DNA of 64,000 nt, taken from NIOZ-UU13 sp964417935. GTDB lineage: Bacteria; Planctomycetota; Phycisphaerae; Sedimentisphaerales; Anaerobacaceae. Position 1 is the stretch's first letter, and the number at the start of each line of letters is the position of its first letter. This document shows, in pieces, positions 8,812 through 17,826 of this stretch. Location: assembly GCA_964417935.1 (NCBI GenBank), contig CAYQKF010000009.1:7595-71594 (forward strand), read 5' to 3'. A program made the translations under genes and the position numbers. The notes beneath the pieces are model-generated. The model had not been told where the DNA came from. It worked only from the letters and a program-made list of their open reading frames with translations, and made no database searches.

Positions 8812-9153
8812 CTAATCGGTGTGCTGAACAGTCGCCAAGGCCTTAGGTTTGTCATCAGCAAATTCGAAAATTTCATTAAGGCCGGCCACTACAAAAATGC
8901 ATTTAGTCACGGTGGCAACATTGCAGAGAATAAGCCGATGTCCAGAGTTCTGCAACAAATTGTGCAATATTAACAGATTACTGATGTTCGCAGAATTTAT
9001 TATCTCGACCCTGGAAAAGTCGATTATGACGTCGCGATCACCTTTATTCCTGCTGACAGTTTCGTTGACAGCTTTAAGCTCGTGAGTTATTTTGGGACTC
9101 TTAGAAGGCAGTACAACGAGAAGAACATCTTTTGATAGATTTTTAATTCCCAT
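8812..9153 (-). CDS. STAS-domain protein (anti-sigma factor antagonist-like)
   Basis: A single 113-residue STAS domain. Beta strands alternate with helices in the expected order, including the strand-turn segment DVIIDFSRVEIINSANISNL, whose Ser corresponds to the serine phosphorylated by partner-switching kinases in SpoIIAA/RsbV proteins. The usual D-S-S-G-L-G is here N-S-A-N-I-S, a less conserved variant. No kinase, phosphatase or sigma gene lies next to it, so the partner is unknown. It probably acts in a cytosolic stress or envelope partner-switch. It is convergent with purQ. A 19-bp repeat array lies upstream of it (9304-9379) and could influence its transcription. Confidence 0.75.
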   Translation of the reverse strand: MGIKNLSKDVLLVVLPSKSPKITHELKAVNETVSRNKGDRDVIIDFSRVEIINSANISNLLILHNLLQNSGHRLILCNVATVTKCIFVVAGLNEIFEFADDKPKALATVQHTD

Positions 9154-9260
9154 TTCTTACTCTTTGCTTCTGACCTAATACATTTTCCTGTATATCTGGA
9201 GAGTGTATCGGAATAAATTTTGGCCAAGTTAAGCAAAAAATTAAAGATTGAGCATCTCTG

Positions 9261-9384
9261 AGTGAACTAAAGTTTGAAATGCCTAAAGTTATTTGTTTTT
9301 CTAACTTTAGTTCACTTTAGGCACTTTAGTTCACTTTAGGCACTTTAGTTCACTTTAGGCACTTTAGTTCACTTTAGGCACTTT
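9261..9384. repeat. Four-copy 19-bp tandem array with an inverted half
   Basis: The unit ACTTTAGTTCACTTTAGGC occurs four times in perfect succession (9304-9379), followed by a partial ACTTT. The complementary pieces AGTGAACTAAAGTT (9261-9274) and GCCTAAAGT (9281-9289) lie just before it, so one transcript strand can fold back on the array. Each unit itself contains two ACTTTAG half-sites. Located between two minus-strand genes. Confidence 0.85.
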
Positions 9385-9422
9385 CCTGGTTCCGATAAAT
9401 CTCGCGGGAACAACAGAAAAAT

Positions 9423-11597
9423 CTAAGGATTAGGGTTGTCGATAGAAACAATGTGCATCTGGAATCTATCATCGGGCCAGTCCAATTTCTCAGCGACGGC
9501 CTGTGGGAATCGCCATCCGGAGTTGTCCTCCTGATAGAGCCGTATTTGACTTCGCTCGGCCGCCATCGCTACAGCCTGCTGTATATCCAGATAGCGCAGC
9601 ACGTTGAGGAAGGTCGGGCCATCACGGTGTGAGTCGGGCAGATGCCACAGGTCGAGTCTGACAATGCCAGGCTCGAACAGTGAGGCATACAGCACGATGC
9701 CTGCCATCTGGCCATTACTCTGTAGGGTCATCGGTACCTCTCCGGCCAAATCGAGGGTACGCAGCGTCTGAATCGCTCGCCGTACATCCCAAACCCGCAT
9801 GCCGTCAATCGTCTGGCCGAGCAGCATAAACCGCCGGCGAATTTGTGTTCGCTTACGTTCATCTGTGTTCCAGGCAGTCGGCCCAATGCCACGCGGCGCC
9901 AGGTACGCCAGCATGTCCTTATTATTCTTGAGCATTTCCTGACTGCGTTGAAAAGCGTTTTTATCCGGCTCAGGCAGCGTCTGGTCGCTAAGTTCGTCGG
10001 CAAAACCCACGCGCATAGCGGCCAGCCACTTGGCCCACCCCTGTTCATCCAGTACGTTCAGTGTAACCATCCTGGGCTTATCGGGTCCGGCGCGGTGCGC
10101 CAGGTATAAGCGCAGGCGAACATTAGGCTGGCTTGTGAAATCGAACGCACTGAAGTGAATAGCGCCGCGCTTGACAGAAAATAAGCACTCGATATCCAGC
10201 GGACCGGCCTGTGCCCGTTTCGGCCAGCCGAGGAACGACTTTTTCCGAAGCGCTTTCATCCAGGCTTTACGCTGCTTTGCCCATCTGACGGCTGATTGTG
10301 GCACGGAAAGTTGCGGGGCTTTTGGCACGAATGATTCGTGTATCCGTGTGTTTATCTGGTCGGTGGGCAGCTCGTCGAAAACCTTTAGCTGCTCCGGCTC
10401 AAAGAAAGGCACGGCCGGCTTGTCAATCAATGGGTTCTCGCCTTTGAGGAAGCGATTAAACCACACAAAAGCGTGTATGCGCAGCTCCTGCGTGTCCTTG
10501 TGGGGGCCTTCGGTGATATGCAGGCCGAGGTTTTTCTCGGCGTTGTACAGGCTATAGATTTTCCGCACCTTTTGGTGCAGGCGAGCAACGCCATCCAGCG
10601 GGAAGATTGTATCCTTGTCGCTGTTAGAGATTAGAAGCGGTCGCGGCGCCATCAGTGCCGCTACGAGCGGATAGTCCCAGCGATAGGTATTGAGCAGATA
10701 CATACAGTCGCAGTGGCCTTCGACACAGCCGTCCAAAACATGGTTCTGAAGATCGGTAACGCCTGCAACAGGCACAGCAGCTTTGATACGGTCATCGAGT
10801 GCGGCTATCCACCAACTGTATGCACCGCCGCCGGAGCGCCCGGTTACGCCGACGCGGCTTATGTCCACCTCCTTGCGCGTTTGGAGATAATCCAGAGCGC
10901 GGATGCAGTTCCAGGCCTCAACACCTGCGGGCGTATAGCCGCGACTATTCCACCACCACATTTTGTACCGGTACGTGCCGTGATGAATTCCTTCGATCTC
11001 TCCCAATTGGAGGGTATCAATAGTGAAGCAGACATAGCCGTGCCGTGCGAACCAGGCTGCATGGTGCTGATAGCGGACTTTATTTCCATAGCTGATATTA
11101 TTTTTCTTGACGGCCCCGTGACCACAAACATAGAGGATAGCCGGTGCGGGTTCTTCGAGACCCTTAGGAATATACAGGTTGCCCGTTACGTAAAGGCCGG
11201 GTCTGGATTGATAGTGAATCTTCTCGACGGTAAACTCGTCATGCTCGACCTTACCGGTGATAACGGGTTTGAGGTCGGTCTTTTCGCCAAGCGGCTCAAG
11301 CCCGAGCATCTCGAATAATTGCTTTCGATAAACCAATCGCTTTGTTTCCCAGTCCTCGATGGTTTTGATGTCTGCCAGGCATTGTTTGCTGAGCTTTGCC
11401 GTCTGGGCACGGAAGTATTCGGCAAGCATTTCGTCGCCGCGACTTGTGCCGATTACCGACCAGTCCGCAGCTAAGCATTGAAGAGACATAACCAACAACA
11501 CTAATGTAGCACGAACAGCTTGTCCAGTCATAGTTGGACCGTGCAACTTAGAATTTCCAATTTCCGCTTTACAATTATCGTTAGCTTGCTGAGTCAT
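9423..11597 (-). CDS. Large secreted alpha/beta-hydrolase, acetyl-xylan-esterase-like
   Basis: A 724-residue protein with an N-terminal hydrophobic segment (ATLVLLVMSLQCLAADW) that looks like a signal peptide after a 30-residue lead. The alpha/beta-hydrolase core has the oxyanion strand ILYVCGHG, nucleophile elbow GVTGRSGGGAYS, acid ISNSDKDTIFP and His in TEGPHKDT, all in the order expected for acetyl-xylan or cephalosporin-C-type esterases of planctomycetes. The C-terminal 300 residues form a second domain I do not recognise. Start 11597 is supported by GAGGG just upstream; 11531 is an alternative with a more normal signal peptide. The gene lies 116 nt behind the DHDPS-like gene on the same strand and probably deacylates extracellular glycans. 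Confidence 0.8.
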   Translation of the reverse strand: MTQQANDNCKAEIGNSKLHGPTMTGQAVRATLVLLVMSLQCLAADWSVIGTSRGDEMLAEYFRAQTAKLSKQCLADIKTIEDWETKRLVYRKQLFEMLGLEPLGEKTDLKPVITGKVEHDEFTVEKIHYQSRPGLYVTGNLYIPKGLEEPAPAILYVCGHGAVKKNNISYGNKVRYQHHAAWFARHGYVCFTIDTLQLGEIEGIHHGTYRYKMWWWNSRGYTPAGVEAWNCIRALDYLQTRKEVDISRVGVTGRSGGGAYSWWIAALDDRIKAAVPVAGVTDLQNHVLDGCVEGHCDCMYLLNTYRWDYPLVAALMAPRPLLISNSDKDTIFPLDGVARLHQKVRKIYSLYNAEKNLGLHITEGPHKDTQELRIHAFVWFNRFLKGENPLIDKPAVPFFEPEQLKVFDELPTDQINTRIHESFVPKAPQLSVPQSAVRWAKQRKAWMKALRKKSFLGWPKRAQAGPLDIECLFSVKRGAIHFSAFDFTSQPNVRLRLYLAHRAGPDKPRMVTLNVLDEQGWAKWLAAMRVGFADELSDQTLPEPDKNAFQRSQEMLKNNKDMLAYLAPRGIGPTAWNTDERKRTQIRRRFMLLGQTIDGMRVWDVRRAIQTLRTLDLAGEVPMTLQSNGQMAGIVLYASLFEPGIVRLDLWHLPDSHRDGPTFLNVLRYLDIQQAVAMAAERSQIRLYQEDNSGWRFPQAVAEKLDWPDDRFQMHIVSIDNPNP

Positions 11598-11713
11598 GAT
11601 ACCCTCACAAAAGATTTAAGAAGAAGCATAAAAGTTCTCTCCAAAAACAAAAAATAGTGTAATCTATTTACCTATAAATTACCAGCAAATATTTTTCAGT
11701 ATGCTGGATACAT

Positions 11714-12781
11714 TCAGGATAACAACCACTTATGAAGATTGTCTTTGACAAAATCGTCATCAGTAAGATGCGGATAATTGCTCCTTATTCTATCAATCTT
11801 CTCGGCTTGTCCGGGTGAGAGTTGCTCGTCAGGATTAAGTGTGCTTAGCTCTTTCAAAAGGCCCTGTTGTTTCAAGACGTAAGATATACCCGGGATGCAC
11901 CCGGCGAAATGGTTGTCAGCATCGAAAATTGCCTTATTAGCCAATGTCAATTGATTAGCCAATGTCAACATTTGCTGCGGGATCGGAATGTCGGACCCGC
12001 GAATGGTCTTAATACGAGTGAGGTATTCAACCGCCCTTCTGGTCCAGCAAGCCCACTGGCCCAGCAATCCGCCAACAATGTGAAGTGAAACCAGACGACC
12101 GTTGATGTTAAACTCATACCGCGTTAGTAAATCGGAAATTATGTTGTCATCGTTGCCGGTATATAATGCGACCTCGCTTGCTCTGCCGGAATGGGCAATT
12201 GCTTCGAGAACATCAAGCGTTTGGTATCTGTTGAATGGTGAAATTTTGATAGCGAGGACGTCTGGTATCTCAACGAACTTTCGCCAAAACTCGATAGGCA
12301 GCACCATCTTGCTTATGACTTCCTGTAGATAAAATCCCATAACCGGTATTATTTGGGCTACTTCTCTGGCATGGTCCACAAGCGCGTCAATCGATTTGCC
12401 TCTTAGAGCCGTGAGGCTAAGCAGTCCAAGATGATAGCCGAGGTCTTGGGCTAATCGGGCTTCTTTGAGAGCGTGGTTAGTGTCACCTACTATGCCTGCA
12501 ATCATTATCGGTTCACCGAGATCTGTGGACACGGCAAATTTACGAGCTGTCTCGATGGCTAATTCCAGCACCGGGTGGTATAAACCTATTTCCGAATTAT
12601 GGATAGCAAACTGGGTAGTGTGGACACCTACCGCCAAACCACCTGCGCCGGAAGCTAAATAATAGCGGGTCAACGCTTTTTGACGCCGCTCGTCGAGCTT
12701 TCTATCGTTCTTTAGAGCCAGCGGATGAGCAGGAATCACACAACCCGAACGCAGCGTATCAATTATGTTCAAATCCAACAT
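11714..12781 (-). CDS. Dihydrodipicolinate synthase/N-acetylneuraminate lyase family aldolase
   Basis: A 355-residue TIM-barrel aldolase of the DapA/NanA family. The Schiff-base lysine is in LAIKISPFNRY and the catalytic tyrosine in VMGFYLQEV. The family phosphate/carboxylate loop is replaced: the N-terminal region reads GAGGLAVGVHTTQFA instead of the GTTGE motif, so this is unlikely to be lysine-pathway DapA. It probably cleaves or forms a 2-keto sugar acid. It starts 11 nt after the SDR gene stop, with AAGG upstream, within a minus-strand set that also holds a transporter and an esterase. The substrate is unknown. A tandem near-duplicate of TTAGCCAATGTCAATTGA occurs inside the gene (about 11936-11967), giving LTLANQLTLANK. 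Confidence 0.8.
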   Translation of the reverse strand: MLDLNIIDTLRSGCVIPAHPLALKNDRKLDERRQKALTRYYLASGAGGLAVGVHTTQFAIHNSEIGLYHPVLELAIETARKFAVSTDLGEPIMIAGIVGDTNHALKEARLAQDLGYHLGLLSLTALRGKSIDALVDHAREVAQIIPVMGFYLQEVISKMVLPIEFWRKFVEIPDVLAIKISPFNRYQTLDVLEAIAHSGRASEVALYTGNDDNIISDLLTRYEFNINGRLVSLHIVGGLLGQWACWTRRAVEYLTRIKTIRGSDIPIPQQMLTLANQLTLANKAIFDADNHFAGCIPGISYVLKQQGLLKELSTLNPDEQLSPGQAEKIDRIRSNYPHLTDDDFVKDNLHKWLLS

Positions 12782-12792
12782 AAAAGATGGCC

Positions 12793-13812
12793 TTAAAATT
12801 TACCATTACGAATATTGTACTTGGTCGGCTTGTTTAAAACCTTCTTACCTGATTTTACCCATTTGACAATCAGAGACACCATCTCCTCAAGCGTCGTCTG
12901 CGGATAGCCAAACATGCTGAAACAGAAAGACGCGTTTGAAAGCAGAGCTGTTCGCGCCTTCTGAGATACAAATCTCGGTTTGGTATTCAGCTCTTTGCCG
13001 ATTTTCTCAGCAAGTTGACGAACCAACACGGTATCCGGCCCTGTAACATTAAGAATAGTCGGTGGTGATTTTGCAAGACTAATAGAACGGATGATATAAT
13101 CATTGGCATCTCTCTGCCAAATCAGATTAACCGCTCCCGTAGTCAGGTCAACAGGTTCACCATTTATAATCCTGCGGGTAAGGTCAACAATAATGCCATA
13201 TCGAGGTTCGTTGGCGTAATTGAGCCTGACCAGTGTCATCGGTGTATTGTGAAGCTGCGAGAAATATTCAAATATTCGTTCTCTGCCGAGGCACGACTGG
13301 GCATATTCGCCTACCGGGTCGGGAGCAGTTTCTTCGGATGCTCCGCCACTATTGATGTCAACCAAAGGATAAACATTGCCGGTGGAGAAAACCACAATGC
13401 GCGAGTCCTTATAATGCTGCGCTACAAGACCCGGCAGAAAGCTGTTCAGCGCCCATGTCAACGGCTGATTACCGGTAGAACCGAACTTCATACCAACCAA
13501 ATAGAATACATTTTCTACGTCGGGCAACTTCGAATAAAGTGACTCATCCAGCAAGTCAGCCTGGATGATTTTAATTCCCGCCCGCTCGATTCTGGTTCGG
13601 ACGGCCTTGTTGCTGAATCGAGAGACGGCATAAATATTTTTGCCGCTTGATGCCTTCCTGAGCATCATCGCCAATGTTGGTCCCATCTTGCCGCCTGCGC
13701 CCAGGACGACGATGTCACCGCTTAAATCGGCGAGTATGTCCTTTGTCGCCTCCGAAGGCTCGCTAAGGCAATTTTCCAGGCCCGATTCGTCCAATGCGGA
13801 TATGTCTGTCAT
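12793..13812 (-). CDS. NAD-dependent epimerase/dehydratase-like extended SDR
   Basis: A 339-residue protein with a Rossmann signature VVLGAGGKMG (residues 36-44) and an extended-SDR layout: FSTGNVYPL holds the catalytic Ser/Thr and GEYAQSCLGRE is the active-site helix. Tyr170 is present, but the Lys of the YxxxK pair is replaced by Cys174. The C-terminal half carries the usual sugar-binding region. ATG 13812 is chosen because AGGAGA precedes it by 10 nt. It is placed between the Nramp-like transporter and the aldolase gene, so it probably acts on the same substrate. The lysine change may mean altered catalysis or a binding role only. Confidence 0.78.
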   Translation of the reverse strand: MTDISALDESGLENCLSEPSEATKDILADLSGDIVVLGAGGKMGPTLAMMLRKASSGKNIYAVSRFSNKAVRTRIERAGIKIIQADLLDESLYSKLPDVENVFYLVGMKFGSTGNQPLTWALNSFLPGLVAQHYKDSRIVVFSTGNVYPLVDINSGGASEETAPDPVGEYAQSCLGRERIFEYFSQLHNTPMTLVRLNYANEPRYGIIVDLTRRIINGEPVDLTTGAVNLIWQRDANDYIIRSISLAKSPPTILNVTGPDTVLVRQLAEKIGKELNTKPRFVSQKARTALLSNASFCFSMFGYPQTTLEEMVSLIVKWVKSGKKVLNKPTKYNIRNGKF

Positions 13813-13873
13813 ACGTCTGTTTTCTCCTGGGCCGGCGTTTAGGTTTCTGACTTGCACCTCTTAACGGAGGCGA

Positions 13874-15217
13874 TTAAGTCAGGGTGAGCACCAGCCGAAT
13901 CAAGACCCTTATGGCCATAAGCACGACGACGAGCAGACCAAGACCGCCGAGGATGTTGAGGACGATGGTATTGCGGCGGCTGCCCATAATGTCTTTTCGG
14001 TTCGCCAGCCAGAGTATTGTAGCGGCCATGAGCGGATTGCCTATGACCGTAAGGGCCTGGCCGAAAATGATGGCGTCCACCTTCTTGATGGGTGTGTGCA
14101 CTATAATCATAGCTACAACCATTCCAATCAGCAGGACGACTACCGTGAATCGTCGGGACCAGGGGTCGCTTAATTTTGCAGGCTTTCCGAGACCATCGGC
14201 CAGGATGCTGCCGCCAATCATCGCGTTGATGACAAAGGGGTTCATCGCCACGGCGAGGAGTCCCACGCAGAATATGCCGTGGGCGAACCTGCTGCCGAGC
14301 ATAGGCTGCAGTTGAGTCGCCAGGACACTGATGTCGTTAGCGGGCTTGCCAATCTCATGAAGGACGGCCGCGCCCGTCATCATAATAATAGCGCTGATGC
14401 CCGTGAGTACGGCGACCCCGGCGACCGAGTCACCTATGCTCCGGCTGTATTCTTTGATAGTCCAGCCTTTCTCCCGGACGAGGTTGCCCTGGTAAAGTGC
14501 GCCGGCAACAGAAAACGTTGTGCCCAGCAGTGAGGCCACAAGAATCATCGGATCGGTTATACCGGTTTCGCTGCGGCTGGGGAAGCCAAGAGAAATTCCC
14601 TCGGGCAGGCCCGGGAGCAGGCCTTTGAAAATATCGAGCAGATTGGGGCGGACGATGAAAAGATTCACCAGAAAGCATATCAGGATAAGGGCCACCATAA
14701 ATTTCATAACGCGTTCAAGTGCCCGATACACCTGTCTCAACGTGAAGACTAGCGCAATGATTGCAGCATTGAATGCCAACAGCACGCCGGTGTTAATGAG
14801 GTTTCTGGTGTGCGGAGTCATTTGCTCCAGATCTCCGAAGATGCGGGCCACGCCGAGGGTGTCAGCGGCAGCGATGACGGCGAGATTGTTGGAGAACTGA
14901 AAGGCGGTGCAAATAAGGCAGAGATTGATGCCGACGATGGCAGCGGCCGGTCGGCCTAAACGCCGGGCTACCAGTGTGCAGGGCGTGGCACCTCCCACGA
15001 CGCCGATGCGTGCGGCGGTGGTCATATAGGTGCCCATAAGGATTCCGGTCATAATAAGCAGCCAAAGCAGCTCAAATCCGTACTTTGCGCCGATGTTTGA
15101 GCTGATTAACAGGCTTCCAGGCCCGAACACTACGCATGCGGTAATGAGAGCCGGTCCAATCGACCGCCACAACGGAGGACGACGTGCAGGTTCTGAATCT
15201 ACAAGTGGCTCGGACAT
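13874..15217 (-). CDS. Nramp-related membrane transporter lacking the metal-site motifs
   Basis: A 447-residue integral membrane protein with about eleven hydrophobic helices in the LeuT-fold order of Nramp transporters. In true Nramp proteins TM1 has DPGN and TM6 has MPH. Here the TM1 stretch is VVFGPGSLLISSNIG (GPGS at residues 32-35) and the TM6 stretch reads SVAGALYQGN, so the metal-coordinating Asp, Asn and Met are absent. It may carry another cation or an organic solute. Start 15217 has AAGGAAG 6 nt upstream. First gene of a minus-strand series with SDR, aldolase and esterase genes, which favours a catabolic substrate over metal uptake. Confidence 0.78.
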   Translation of the reverse strand: MSEPLVDSEPARRPPLWRSIGPALITACVVFGPGSLLISSNIGAKYGFELLWLLIMTGILMGTYMTTAARIGVVGGATPCTLVARRLGRPAAAIVGINLCLICTAFQFSNNLAVIAAADTLGVARIFGDLEQMTPHTRNLINTGVLLAFNAAIIALVFTLRQVYRALERVMKFMVALILICFLVNLFIVRPNLLDIFKGLLPGLPEGISLGFPSRSETGITDPMILVASLLGTTFSVAGALYQGNLVREKGWTIKEYSRSIGDSVAGVAVLTGISAIIMMTGAAVLHEIGKPANDISVLATQLQPMLGSRFAHGIFCVGLLAVAMNPFVINAMIGGSILADGLGKPAKLSDPWSRRFTVVVLLIGMVVAMIIVHTPIKKVDAIIFGQALTVIGNPLMAATILWLANRKDIMGSRRNTIVLNILGGLGLLVVVLMAIRVLIRLVLTLT

Positions 15218-15562
15218 AAAGTGCTTCCTTGTAAACCGAATTTCAATCAATCAAACCCAAATCATAACAGAGGGTGAACTCTTGGACAAGTACTTTGTCT
15301 TCGCAATGAAAACCTTATTGTCCATAACTACCCATCAAAGCAGCTTTTTAGCCACCTCAAAATGCTCAAACAACTGCCTCCTTGCGGAATCCCTGATTCA
15401 GAGGGTTTTTTCTTGATTTCTGTGAGTCATATCTGTATTCCGTAATGATGTACTCGATATGTTGGAAGGGGTCGAATCCTTCCAAATGTTTTTTGAAGCA
15501 ATATCTATAGGAGATAAGGCAAGTGTATTATCTTCAACGCCAATATTAAGAATAGCAGTCAG
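15218..15562. other. Divergent intergenic region with hairpins
   Basis: This gap separates the divergent transporter and antiporter genes, so promoters for both should lie here, though I see no convincing pair of -35/-10 boxes. A perfect 8-bp hairpin (TTGGAAGG, loop GGTCGAAT, CCTTCCAA; 15462-15485) is followed by ATGTTTTTTG and could act as a terminator or attenuator for the plus-strand gene. A weaker CCCT/AGGG stem followed by TTTTTT lies near 15390-15416. Confidence 0.45.
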
Positions 15563-17272
15563 TTGAAATCAAAAGCGTTCACAAAAAGTGCGGCAGCGGT
15601 TATTATCTTTGGGTGTATATGCGCTCTGACCGCTTACTTTGCGCCGGTTGGCAAGCAAAATTCACAAACAGGCGTGTGGTATAGCGTTATCCCTCCTGTA
15701 CTGGCAATTTTGCTGGCTTTTTTGACACGCCATGTCCTCCTGAGTTTGGGAATTGCCATTGTGGCAGGTGGTGTGTTAACTCAGGTTCCGCAAAGCCCCT
15801 TGAGTACCGCCGTCTGGTTGGAGGGATTCAAATCAGTAGGCATATATGTAGCAGATACCGTTACAAGCAGAACGAATTTGCAGATCCTTGCGTTCCTCCC
15901 TCCCATTTTCGTGATGGTAGAGATAGTTATTGCCTCGGGAGGTTTTAATGGGGTCATTGTGTGGCTCTTGAAGTGGGTAAAAGGCAGAAAATCTGCTCAA
16001 ACGGCTACCGCTCTGATGGGAATACTATGCTTCATCGACGACTATACTAATGCGATAATCGTAGGCTCGATGATGCAGCCAATCACCGACCGGTTTCGCG
16101 TCAGTCGCGAAAAGCTTGCTTTTATTGTCGATGCCACAAGCGCACCTGTGGCGGGTCTTGCCGTTATCAGTACCTGGATTGCCTATGAAGTAGGCCTCCT
16201 TACCGAAATCGGGCAGGAGCTGGGTATTGACAAGAGCGGATATTCAATGTTCTTTGACGCCCTGAGTTTTCGTTTCTACTGTCTGTTGATGCTCGCTTTT
16301 GTTTTCGTGCATATCATTCTGGGCCGGGACTTCGGTCCGATGAAAACCGCGGAAGACTCGGCCAGGACAAATGCGCCCGGCGAAAACAGCCAAGCCGGCC
16401 CGTCCCAAAACGCTCCTGATTCAAGCCCACCAGCCGTCGCGCAACAATCCGCCCGGGCAATCAAGGCCCTTATCCCGTTGGGCGGACTTATATTGTTTCA
16501 TATCACCGGACTTTGGGTCGATGGCGGCGGCCCTGCTATGCTCAGACAAGGCGGTTCGCTCCTCAACTGGATTTACTGGCGCGACGTTATTAGTGCCGCC
16601 GAGAACACCCACCTTATTCTCGACTTCGCAGCGCTCTTCGGCCTGGCATTGGCCTTGCTATGCTCGCAGCTCTTCGGGTCGCTGAGTATCCCCGTCATAA
16701 GCAATTGCTTCAAGCGGGGCGTCAAGCGGGCTATGATACCATTCGTCATACTTATTCTCGCCTGGTCGCTCAAGAATTGCTGTGACAGCCTAAAAACGGG
16801 AGAGTTCCTGACGGCAATTCTGGTCGGCAGAGTCTCACCTCATTGGTTTCCGCCGGCAGTTTTCCTCGTTGCCTCCGTGACCTCATTTGCCACAGGCACA
16901 AGCTACGGAACGATGGCCATCCTCATCCCCACTGCCATTCCAGTCGCCTTCGCACTCGACGGGAACACCTATGGCCTGACCACAATGATAAGCCTTGGCG
17001 CTGTCCTGGATGGCGCAATCTTCGGCGACCACTGCTCGCCCATCTCCGACACGACAATTATGAGCTCCATTGCCAGCTCTTGCGACCTCATAGAGCACGT
17101 TCGCACGCAATTGCCCTATAGTCTGTTTGTCGCCGGACTCGCTTTGCTCTTCGCTTACCTTCCCAGCGCTCTTGGCCTTGCGCCGGGATGGAGCTTCGTC
17201 CTGGCAATATCAGTTATGCTATGCTTTTTCGTCATCCTGTCTCGAAGCAAACCGAATGAGCGAAGCGAATGA
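15563..17272 (+). CDS. NhaC-family Na+/H+ antiporter
   Basis: A 569-residue inner-membrane antiporter with about a dozen hydrophobic segments. Diagnostic NhaC-family stretches are LCFIDDYTNAIIVGSMM, DATSAPVAGLAVISTW, TGTSYGTMAILIPTA and IFGDHCSPISDTTIMSS. A polar loop of about 50 residues (around 255-305, rich in Asn, Ala, Pro) separates the two halves. The only normal start is TTG 15563, with no clear ribosome site; an ATT at 15527 after AAGGC is a possible rare start. It probably exchanges sodium for protons, or a carboxylate or amino acid in related members. It is followed 63 nt later by a small membrane-protein gene. Confidence 0.88.
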   Translation: MKSKAFTKSAAAVIIFGCICALTAYFAPVGKQNSQTGVWYSVIPPVLAILLAFLTRHVLLSLGIAIVAGGVLTQVPQSPLSTAVWLEGFKSVGIYVADTVTSRTNLQILAFLPPIFVMVEIVIASGGFNGVIVWLLKWVKGRKSAQTATALMGILCFIDDYTNAIIVGSMMQPITDRFRVSREKLAFIVDATSAPVAGLAVISTWIAYEVGLLTEIGQELGIDKSGYSMFFDALSFRFYCLLMLAFVFVHIILGRDFGPMKTAEDSARTNAPGENSQAGPSQNAPDSSPPAVAQQSARAIKALIPLGGLILFHITGLWVDGGGPAMLRQGGSLLNWIYWRDVISAAENTHLILDFAALFGLALALLCSQLFGSLSIPVISNCFKRGVKRAMIPFVILILAWSLKNCCDSLKTGEFLTAILVGRVSPHWFPPAVFLVASVTSFATGTSYGTMAILIPTAIPVAFALDGNTYGLTTMISLGAVLDGAIFGDHCSPISDTTIMSSIASSCDLIEHVRTQLPYSLFVAGLALLFAYLPSALGLAPGWSFVLAISVMLCFFVILSRSKPNERSE

Positions 17273-17334
17273 AGTGGATGCGAAAAATCATCCAACTTTA
17301 ACTCGATTCATGGAACAAATTGGAAGGAGAAAAC

Positions 17335-17607
17335 ATGGAATATGTTCTTGCTGTAAGCCGAGTCCGCATGGCGGGTTTGGCGGAATTAATTCTCATCCTC
17401 TTCATAGTATTCATTGTACTGGCATTCACTGCCTTAAAGGTATTCAGCTTTTGTAGGATATTTTCAAAGGCGGGCTACAGTTGGGCTTTCGGCTTACTTA
17501 TGCTCCTGCCGTTCTCAAAAGTAGTTATACCTCTAATCCTTGCTTCGATGGACTGGCCGGTTTGTAAAGAAATTCGCCTGTTCAAGCAAGAGCAGAGTAG
17601 CGGCTAA
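17335..17607 (+). CDS. Small two-helix membrane protein
   Basis: A 90-residue protein with two hydrophobic segments: AELILILFIVFIVLAFTAL and, after the linker KVFSFCRIFSKAGYSW, FGLLMLLPFSKVVIPLILA. The 'IFSKAGYSxxxGLLMLLP' arrangement recurs in many small bacterial membrane proteins of unknown role. Start ATG 17335 is strongly supported by AAGGAG 7 nt upstream. It lies 63 nt behind the antiporter gene and may be co-transcribed with it. I cannot assign a function. Confidence 0.75.
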   Translation: MEYVLAVSRVRMAGLAELILILFIVFIVLAFTALKVFSFCRIFSKAGYSWAFGLLMLLPFSKVVIPLILASMDWPVCKEIRLFKQEQSSG

Positions 17608-17661
17608 ATGAAAAAAGAAAAATCCCTCTCTGACAACGAAAAGGTACTCCATAGTATCGAT

Positions 17662-17826
17662 TTATGCAGGATGGTGATATGGAATCTTAATAAGCGTTCG
17701 CTTCTTAGCCATCTGCCCGCGATGTACATGACAGTAAGCCTCATGGTTATAGATACTTAAGATATGCTTGCAGTGCGGAAACATGCATGTCCTGCCATCA
17801 GCCGAAGTCTTTAGTTTTTTTGCCAT
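17662..17826 (-). CDS. Tiny Cys/His-rich (zinc-binding-like) protein
   Basis: A 54-residue, strongly basic protein. Cys14, Cys19, Cys32 and His35 form a compact C-x4-C-x12-C-x2-H pattern around LSIYNHEAYC. A similar C..C..LSxYN..xxC..H arrangement is seen in small bacterial regulators, so metal binding is plausible. Start 17826 is preceded by TAGGAG with correct spacing; the frame extends to 17853 without a ribosome site. It is transcribed against the preceding antiporter unit. Nucleic-acid binding would fit its charge, but this is inference. Confidence 0.6.
   Translation of the reverse strand: MAKKLKTSADGRTCMFPHCKHILSIYNHEAYCHVHRGQMAKKRTLIKIPYHHPA

Noticed and set aside
9304..9379. CRISPR array
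   Set aside because: The units follow each other without spacers and are only 19 bp; no cas genes are in the window.
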